Positions 8,266-12,569 of a stretch of DNA of 12,569 bases are shown here, piece by piece. The stretch is from Comamonadaceae bacterium (lineage in GTDB: Bacteria; Pseudomonadota; Gammaproteobacteria; Burkholderiales; Burkholderiaceae_C). The DNA lies in assembly GCA_947457975.1 (NCBI GenBank), contig CANGYC010000041.1:1-12569 (forward strand), given 5' to 3'. The number at the start of each line of letters is the position of its first letter. The stretch's first letter is position 1. The notes under the pieces are model-generated. The model was not told where the DNA came from, did not search any database, and saw only the letters and a program-made list of their open reading frames with translations. Position numbers and translations under genes: made by a program.

Positions 8266-9765
8266 TCATTGCTCTTGGGGAGCGGACTCATCGGAGAACC
8301 AATGTGCACGCGCGGTCATGATCAGGGCCGTGGCTTCCTCGGAGGTCTGGCCGGTGATCTCGGTAAGTTCGTCCACAGCCAGGTCGGCCAGGTCGTCGCG
8401 GGTATGCACCCCCGCCTCGGTGAGTTTGGCAATCAGCTCGGGGGTGAGGCCTTCGAGGTCTCGCAGGTTTTGCGACACCCCCTCCACACTCTCCTCGCGG
8501 GCGATTTCCATGGTCAGCAGGGCATCCTTGGCGCGGTTGCGCAATTCATTGACGGTGTCCTCGTCGAAGGACTCGATGTCCAGCATCTCCTGCAGCGGCA
8601 CATAAGCCACTTCTTCCAGGCTGTTGAAGCCCTCGGCAATCAGGATGTCGGCGATCTCTTCGTCGACATCGAGTTTTTCCATGAAGAGGCTGCGGGCCGA
8701 TTCGGTCTCGCTGGCCTGTTTCAGGGCAGACTCGTCGGCCGTCATGATGTTGATCTTCCAGCCCGTCAGCTCGGAAGCCAGGCGTACGTTCTGTCCGCCC
8801 CGACCAATGGAAATGGCCAGGTTCTCCTCGTCCACCACCACGTCCATGGCGTGCTTTTCTTCGTCCACCACAATGGACTGGACGTTGGCAGGAGCCAGCG
8901 CGCCGATCACGAACTGGGCAGGGTCCTCGCCCCAGAGCACGATGTCCACGCGCTCGCCAGCGAGCTCGTTGGTCACGGCATTGACACGCGTGCCACGCAC
9001 ACCCACACAGGTGCCGATGGGGTCGACCCGCTTGTCGTGCGAGAGCACAGCAATCTTGGCGCGGGAGCCGGAATCGCGGGCGCAGGACTTGATCTCCAGC
9101 AGACCCTGCTCAATCTCGGGCACTTCTTGGCGGAACAACTCAATCATGAACTCGGGTGCGCTGCGCGAGAGGATGATGGGCGCACCGCGCAGGGTGGTGT
9201 CCACCTCCATGATCATGGCGCGAACCCGGTCGCCTGAGCGCAGGTTTTCCTTGGAAATCATGTCGCCACGGCGCAGGCGCCCTTCCACACGGCCGGACTC
9301 CACAATGATGTCGCCCTTGTCCATGCGCTTGACGGTACCCACGAAAATCTTCTCGCCACGGGAGAGAAAGTCGTTGAGCAGCATCTCGCGCTCGGCGTCA
9401 CGAATTTTTTGCAGGATCACCTGCTTGGCTGCCTGTGCACCGATGCGACCGATGGGCATGCTCTCGACTGGCTTTTCAATGAAGTCGCCCTCTTCGATGT
9501 CGGCGATTTCTTCGCGCGCATCGCTGACCAGCTCTTCGCCCTCAGGGTTCTGCAGGCCCGCCTCGTCGGGCACCACCAGCCAGCGACGGAAGGTCTCATA
9601 GACACCGCTGTCACGGTCGACAGCCACCCGGATATCGGTGCCCTCGGGATAAATTTTCTTGGTGGCCGAAGCCAGAGCCAGCTCGACGGCGCCGAACACC
9701 ACATCGCGCTCCACGTTTTTTTCACGGGAGATCGCATCGACCAACATCAACAGTTCGCGATTCAT
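8266..9765 (-). CDS. nusA: Transcription termination/antitermination factor NusA
   Basis: NusA binds RNA polymerase and the nascent RNA, and modulates pausing, Rho-independent termination and rRNA antitermination. The 499-residue product matches the E. coli length (495). The N-terminal RNA polymerase-binding domain (1 to about 130) is followed by an S1 domain (about 135-200, [11 protein letters not shown] onward), KH1 with GVRGTRV (254-260), KH2 with [19 protein letters not shown] (318-336), and two acidic C-terminal repeats (about 364-415 and 440-490). Two such repeats are typical of Proteobacteria with an E. coli-like NusA. The ATG at 9763-9765 is preceded by an AGG-rich stretch and lies 21 bases after the rimP stop. 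The order rimP-nusA-infB is conserved across bacteria. Confidence 0.97.
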   Translation of the reverse strand: MNRELLMLVDAISREKNVERDVVFGAVELALASATKKIYPEGTDIRVAVDRDSGVYETFRRWLVVPDEAGLQNPEGEELVSDAREEIADIEEGDFIEKPVESMPIGRIGAQAAKQVILQKIRDAEREMLLNDFLSRGEKIFVGTVKRMDKGDIIVESGRVEGRLRRGDMISKENLRSGDRVRAMIMEVDTTLRGAPIILSRSAPEFMIELFRQEVPEIEQGLLEIKSCARDSGSRAKIAVLSHDKRVDPIGTCVGVRGTRVNAVTNELAGERVDIVLWGEDPAQFVIGALAPANVQSIVVDEEKHAMDVVVDEENLAISIGRGGQNVRLASELTGWKINIMTADESALKQASETESARSLFMEKLDVDEEIADILIAEGFNSLEEVAYVPLQEMLDIESFDEDTVNELRNRAKDALLTMEIAREESVEGVSQNLRDLEGLTPELIAKLTEAGVHTRDDLADLAVDELTEITGQTSEEATALIMTARAHWFSDESAPQEQ

Positions 9766-9786
9766 TTCACAAGCCTGCCTTTCCTC

Positions 9787-10368
9787 TTAATTCTCAATCT
9801 GATCATTGTTGAGGGACGACCGCGGACGGCGTCCCTTGAAATCCACCACAGGCGCCAAGCGGGCCTGCGCAATCTCATCCAGCGTGAAACCCAGGGCCTG
9901 CAGCGGCGCGGGCAAGCGCTTCTTGCTGACCTTTTGACCCGGCTTGGCTTCGGGTTCGTCTGACCAGAGCACCTGCCAGCCCGCATCGGTGCGCTCCAGG
10001 CGACCACGAAACTTTTTGCGGTTGGCGGCCACGCCAGAGCCGGATGCGGCCGCGCCAATCGGCGCTTTCAAGGTCAGGTCAATCAACTCGCCTTCGAAGC
10101 GCTGGAAATCTTTGTCGGTCTTCAGCGGCCGGTCGATGCCTGGTGAACTGACTTCCAGGCGCGAATAGTCGACGCCCTCGACCTCCAGCACGAACTGAAG
10201 TTGTCGTGTCACCTGCTCGCAATCTTCGGCGTTGATGAACTGCTCTGCGCCCGGTGTCCAGGGCAGGTCAATGGTCACGCGCAGGAGACCACCGCCGGTG
10301 CGCTCAATGTCGACCAGCTCGTAACCCAAACCACTGACTGTTTGCTCTACCGTTTCGTGAAGCGCCAT
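9787..10368 (-). CDS. rimP: Ribosome maturation factor RimP
   Basis: RimP binds the free 30S subunit and helps assemble the central pseudoknot and S12 region. The 193-residue product has the conserved N-terminal part (GYELVDIERTGGGLLRVTID, about 15-34), the family signature SSPGIDRPL (74-82) and a C-terminal SH3-like domain with an NRKKFRGRL strand (116-124). It is about 40 residues longer than the E. coli protein. The extra length is an Ala/Gly insert around 104-115, a segment after 138 and a C-terminal tail. The ATG at 10366-10368 has only a weak CAGGG upstream, with AAGGCGG 11 bases upstream as a more distant alternative inside a tandem repeat. It is the first gene of the translation operon. 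The upstream neighbour is a peptide transporter gene closed by a strong terminator. Confidence 0.94.
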   Translation of the reverse strand: MALHETVEQTVSGLGYELVDIERTGGGLLRVTIDLPWTPGAEQFINAEDCEQVTRQLQFVLEVEGVDYSRLEVSSPGIDRPLKTDKDFQRFEGELIDLTLKAPIGAAASGSGVAANRKKFRGRLERTDAGWQVLWSDEPEAKPGQKVSKKRLPAPLQALGFTLDEIAQARLAPVVDFKGRRPRSSLNNDQIEN

Positions 10369-10376
10369 GAGGCCCT

Positions 10377-10400
10377 GAACCGCCTTAAGAACCGCCTTAA
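10377..10400. repeat. Perfect 12-bp tandem duplication in the rimP leader
   Basis: The unit GAACCGCCTTAA occurs twice in direct succession (10377-10388 and 10389-10400). On the minus strand each unit supplies an AAGGCGG element, one mismatch from the ideal Shine-Dalgarno; the nearer one ends 11 bases before the rimP ATG. The copies may affect ribosome loading or be a slippage product. A TTAATT box directly beyond the repeat could be a -10 element, but no good -35 partner was seen. Confidence 0.85.
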
Positions 10401-10464
10401 TTAACTCTGACCGTGAACCCGCCCTGCCCTCCCGGAACTCGGCTGCCCCGGAAATCGAACGGCC

Positions 10465-10497
10465 AAAAAAAATGGGCCGGTGAAAACCCGCCCATTT
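10465..10497 (-). terminator. Strong intrinsic terminator of the yej operon
   Basis: On the minus strand a 12-bp stem with one mismatch and a 4-base loop (arms 10486-10497 and 10470-10481) runs into a tract of eight T residues (10465-10472 on the plus strand as A). It lies about 70 bases past the yejF stop and about 95 bases before rimP. The transporter operon and the translation operon are therefore separate transcription units, apart from possible readthrough. Confidence 0.92.
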
Positions 10498-10564
10498 GGT
10501 CGTGAAGCTGGCATTGTAACCCCTATTGGGCGGCCCGCCAAGCCAAGTAAGCCACCCCAGGCCC

Positions 10565-12169
10565 TCAGGCCTGCTCGAGCAGTTGCCGCGTGTAGGGGTG
10601 GCGCGGCGCGGCCAGCACCTCCAGGGCCGGGCCGGCCTCGAGCACCTGGCCGTCTTTCATCACGAGCACCTGGTGGGCCATGGCCCGGATCACGTCCACG
10701 TCGTGGGTGATCAGCAGGTAACTCAGGCCCCGCTCGTGCTGCAGGCGCTGCAGCAGGGCCAGCACCTGTTTCTGCACAGTCACATCCAGGGCGCTGGTGG
10801 GTTCGTCCAGCACCAGCAGGCGTGGCTCGACCACCAGGGCGCGGGCCAGAGCAATGCGCTGACGCTGACCGCCAGAAAACTCATGCGGGTAGCGTTGCAG
10901 CAGACCCGGAAAATCAGCCTCTGGCAGGCCAACCTCGGCCAGGGTGGCCAGCACCCGGCGCCTGCGTTCAGGCGCTGGCAGGCTGGGATGATGGACGGTG
11001 AGGCCCTCCCCCACGGTTTCCTCAATGGTCATGCGCGGCGAAAGCGAGGAGAACGGGTCCTGGAACACCACCTGAACCTGTCGGCGCAAGGCCTTGTCCT
11101 CAGACAGGTGCCCACTCCAGGTGGCTCCGCCCATCAGGAGTTCTCCTGAAAAAGGCATGAGGCCCAGCACAGCCAGGGCCAGGGTGGACTTGCCAGAGCC
11201 CGATTCCCCGACCACGCCCAGTGTCTGGCCAGGAACCACCTCGAAATCGGCCCCCTGGACAGCCAGGAACGAGCCTGCACTGAACCAGCCACGCAGACCG
11301 GGCCGGGGGACAGGGTAGGACACCTGGATTTGACGAGCCTGCAGCCAGGCCGCGGCGCCAGCAGGTGGGGCCAGAGCGCGCTCGGGCCGGCTGTCCAGCA
11401 GCTTGCGGGTGTAAGCATGCTGAGGCCGGGCGAACACCTCGCCGACGGCGCCCTGCTCCACAATGCGGCCCCGCTCCATCACGGCCACCCGGTCGGCAAA
11501 ACGCCGCACCAGGTTCAGGTCATGCGTGATCAGCAGCACCGCCATGCCCCGGCGCCGCTGCAGCTCGGCCAGCAACTCGAGGATCTGGCTGCGCAGGCTC
11601 ACGTCCAGGGCCGTGGTGGGCTCATCGGCCAGCAGCAGGCGCGGCTGGCAAGCCAGGGCCATGGCGATCATGGCGCGCTGTCGCTGCCCCCCCGAGAGCT
11701 GGTGTGGGTAGGCGCCGGCGCGACGCTCGGGCTCGGGAATGCCGGTCTCGGCCAACGCCTGGATGGCGCCTGCCCAGGCCGCACGGCGGTCCAGCCCTTG
11801 CTTGAGTTGCAGCACCTCGGCAATTTGCTCGCCCACGGTGAACAGCGGATTCAAAGCCGTCATGGGCTCCTGAAAGACCATGGCGATGTCCTGCCCGCGG
11901 ATGCCGCGCAGGGCCTGCTCGGGCAGTGAGAGCAGGTCGACACGCTCACCCGATGCCGGCTGAAACCAGGCCTGTCCTGCCGTCTGGGCGCCTTGCGCCA
12001 GGCCCAGCAGGCTCAAGGCCGTGACCGTCTTGCCCGAGCCGGACTCGCCCACCAGGGCCAGCTTTTCACCGGGCTGGATCTCGAAGTCGATGGCATCGAC
12101 CACCGGGCGACCCGCAAAAGACAAAGTGAGGCCCCGGGCCTGCAAAAGCGGGCTCATGGGCGGGTTCAT
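10565..12169 (-). CDS. yejF: Double-ATPase peptide ABC importer subunit, YejF type
   Basis: YejF-type proteins power an inner-membrane importer of oligopeptides, known in E. coli as the uptake route for the peptide-nucleotide antibiotic microcin C. The 534-residue product carries two complete nucleotide-binding domains. The first has Walker A GESGSGKT (41-48), Q-loop Gln100, LSGGQ (158-162), Walker B with Glu183 and switch His216. The second has GESGSGKS (321-328), Gln370, FSGGQ (431-435), LLVLDEP (451-457) and His489. Both ABC halves end in an oligopeptide-transporter tail (HAYTRKLL and HPYTRQLL). The length matches E. coli YejF (529). The start is the ATG at 12167-12169, with AAAGG 7 bases upstream; it overlaps the permease stop as ATGA, implying translational coupling. 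A GTG 35 codons upstream is rejected because it lies deep inside the permease gene. The exact peptide substrate is not visible from sequence. Confidence 0.9.
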   Translation of the reverse strand: MNPPMSPLLQARGLTLSFAGRPVVDAIDFEIQPGEKLALVGESGSGKTVTALSLLGLAQGAQTAGQAWFQPASGERVDLLSLPEQALRGIRGQDIAMVFQEPMTALNPLFTVGEQIAEVLQLKQGLDRRAAWAGAIQALAETGIPEPERRAGAYPHQLSGGQRQRAMIAMALACQPRLLLADEPTTALDVSLRSQILELLAELQRRRGMAVLLITHDLNLVRRFADRVAVMERGRIVEQGAVGEVFARPQHAYTRKLLDSRPERALAPPAGAAAWLQARQIQVSYPVPRPGLRGWFSAGSFLAVQGADFEVVPGQTLGVVGESGSGKSTLALAVLGLMPFSGELLMGGATWSGHLSEDKALRRQVQVVFQDPFSSLSPRMTIEETVGEGLTVHHPSLPAPERRRRVLATLAEVGLPEADFPGLLQRYPHEFSGGQRQRIALARALVVEPRLLVLDEPTSALDVTVQKQVLALLQRLQHERGLSYLLITHDVDVIRAMAHQVLVMKDGQVLEAGPALEVLAAPRHPYTRQLLEQA

Positions 12170-12569
12170 TGATCGGCCTTTCGCGGATCGAGCGCGTCCC
12201 GCAGGGCATCGCCCATGAAGGTGAGCAACAAGAGCGTGGTCACCAGCACGCCAAAGGTGGACAGCGAAATCCACCAGGCATCGATGCTGTTCTTGCCCTG
12301 GGACAGCAACTCGCCCAGCGAAGGCGTTCCGGGCGGCACGCCCAGGCCCAGGAAATCAAGGGAGGTCAGCGCCAAAATGGCCGCGCTCATGCGAAACGGC
12401 AGAAAGGTGACCACGGGCGTCATGCTGTTGGGCAGCACATGGCGCGTGATGATCTGCCAGTGCGACAAGCCCATGGCACGCGCCGCCCGCACGTAGTCCA
12501 TCTGGCGGTTGCGCAGGAATTCGGCACGTACATAGTCCGACAGGCCCAGCCAGCCAAACAGACTCAGCA
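12166..12569 (-). CDS. yejE: YejE-type peptide ABC transporter permease (partial, N-terminus beyond window)
   Basis: The last 133 residues of a membrane permease are visible; the gene enters the window at the right edge and ends with TGA at 12166-12168. The fragment opens SLFGWLGLSDYVRAEFLRNR and continues into MDYVRAARAMGLSHWQIITR, the EAA loop that docks onto the ATPase. It then has hydrophobic segments with LTSLDFLGLGVPPGTPSLGELL and a final helix before DALRDALDPRK. The SLDFLG and PSLGELLxQGK stretches match the YejE branch of the DppC/OppC permeases as I remember it. It shares an ATGA overlap with yejF, so the two subunits are co-translated. The upstream yejA and yejB partners, if present, would lie to the right of the window. 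Confidence 0.88.
   Translation of the reverse strand, partial: LSLFGWLGLSDYVRAEFLRNRQMDYVRAARAMGLSHWQIITRHVLPNSMTPVVTFLPFRMSAAILALTSLDFLGLGVPPGTPSLGELLSQGKNSIDAWWISLSTFGVLVTTLLLLTFMGDALRDALDPRKADQ

Noticed and set aside
10369..10464. A sigma-70 promoter or tRNA gene before rimP
   Set aside because: Only a TTAATT box is seen, without a convincing -35 partner. No tRNA cloverleaf can be drawn here, unlike the E. coli locus.
12170..12274. A 35-residue N-terminal extension of the YejF-type ATPase from a GTG
   Set aside because: It would lie inside the permease gene, does not resemble the family N-terminus, and the ATG at 12169 has a good ribosome site and an ATGA overlap.
1..12569. CRISPR arrays, insertion sequences, toxin-antitoxin or defence genes
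   Set aside because: No regularly spaced repeats, terminal inverted repeats, transposase-like or defence-like proteins were found on either strand.

Overview
The window is GC-rich and coded entirely on the minus strand. Its core is a conserved block of translation and ribosome-assembly genes; read 5' to 3' on the minus strand this is rimP, nusA, infB, rbfA, truB, typA. This order, the GC-rich codon use, a YejEF-type peptide importer and a PEP-CTERM-tagged secreted protein together suggest a betaproteobacterium of the order Burkholderiales, such as a member of Comamonadaceae or a Leptothrix/Rubrivivax-like relative. The order-level call is well supported; anything finer is inference.

Layout from the right-hand edge, in the direction of transcription: the 3' end of a yejE-type permease gene (12166-12569, cut by the window edge) overlaps a double-ATPase gene, yejF (10565-12169), by an ATGA junction. 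A strong intrinsic terminator (10465-10497) closes that operon. The roughly 95 bases before rimP must carry any promoter for the translation operon, and they contain a perfect 12-bp tandem repeat close to the rimP start. rimP (9787-10368), nusA (8266-9765), infB (5362-8241), rbfA (4941-5309), truB (3957-4937, GTG start) and typA (2119-3945) follow with gaps of 3 to 52 bases, which fits one transcription unit. The largest gap, infB to rbfA, holds a GC-rich hairpin just before the rbfA ribosome binding site.

The left 2.1 kb looks like a separate accessory stretch. A secreted trypsin-fold serine protease with a C-terminal PEP-CTERM sorting tag (810-1925) has its own leader, with a dyad at 1997-2013, and a clear terminator (732-760). 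It is followed by an EamA/DMT-family membrane transporter that runs off the left edge (1-701).

The core genes work together. RimP and RbfA mature the 30S subunit, IF2 (InfB) starts translation, NusA couples transcription elongation and termination to the ribosome, TruB modifies tRNA at U55, and TypA/BipA is a ribosome-binding GTPase used in stress and cold adaptation. YejEF belongs to an inner-membrane peptide importer. I found no tRNA, rRNA, CRISPR array, insertion sequence or prophage gene, and no convincing undescribed system. The items worth a second look are small regulatory structures and the tagged protease.
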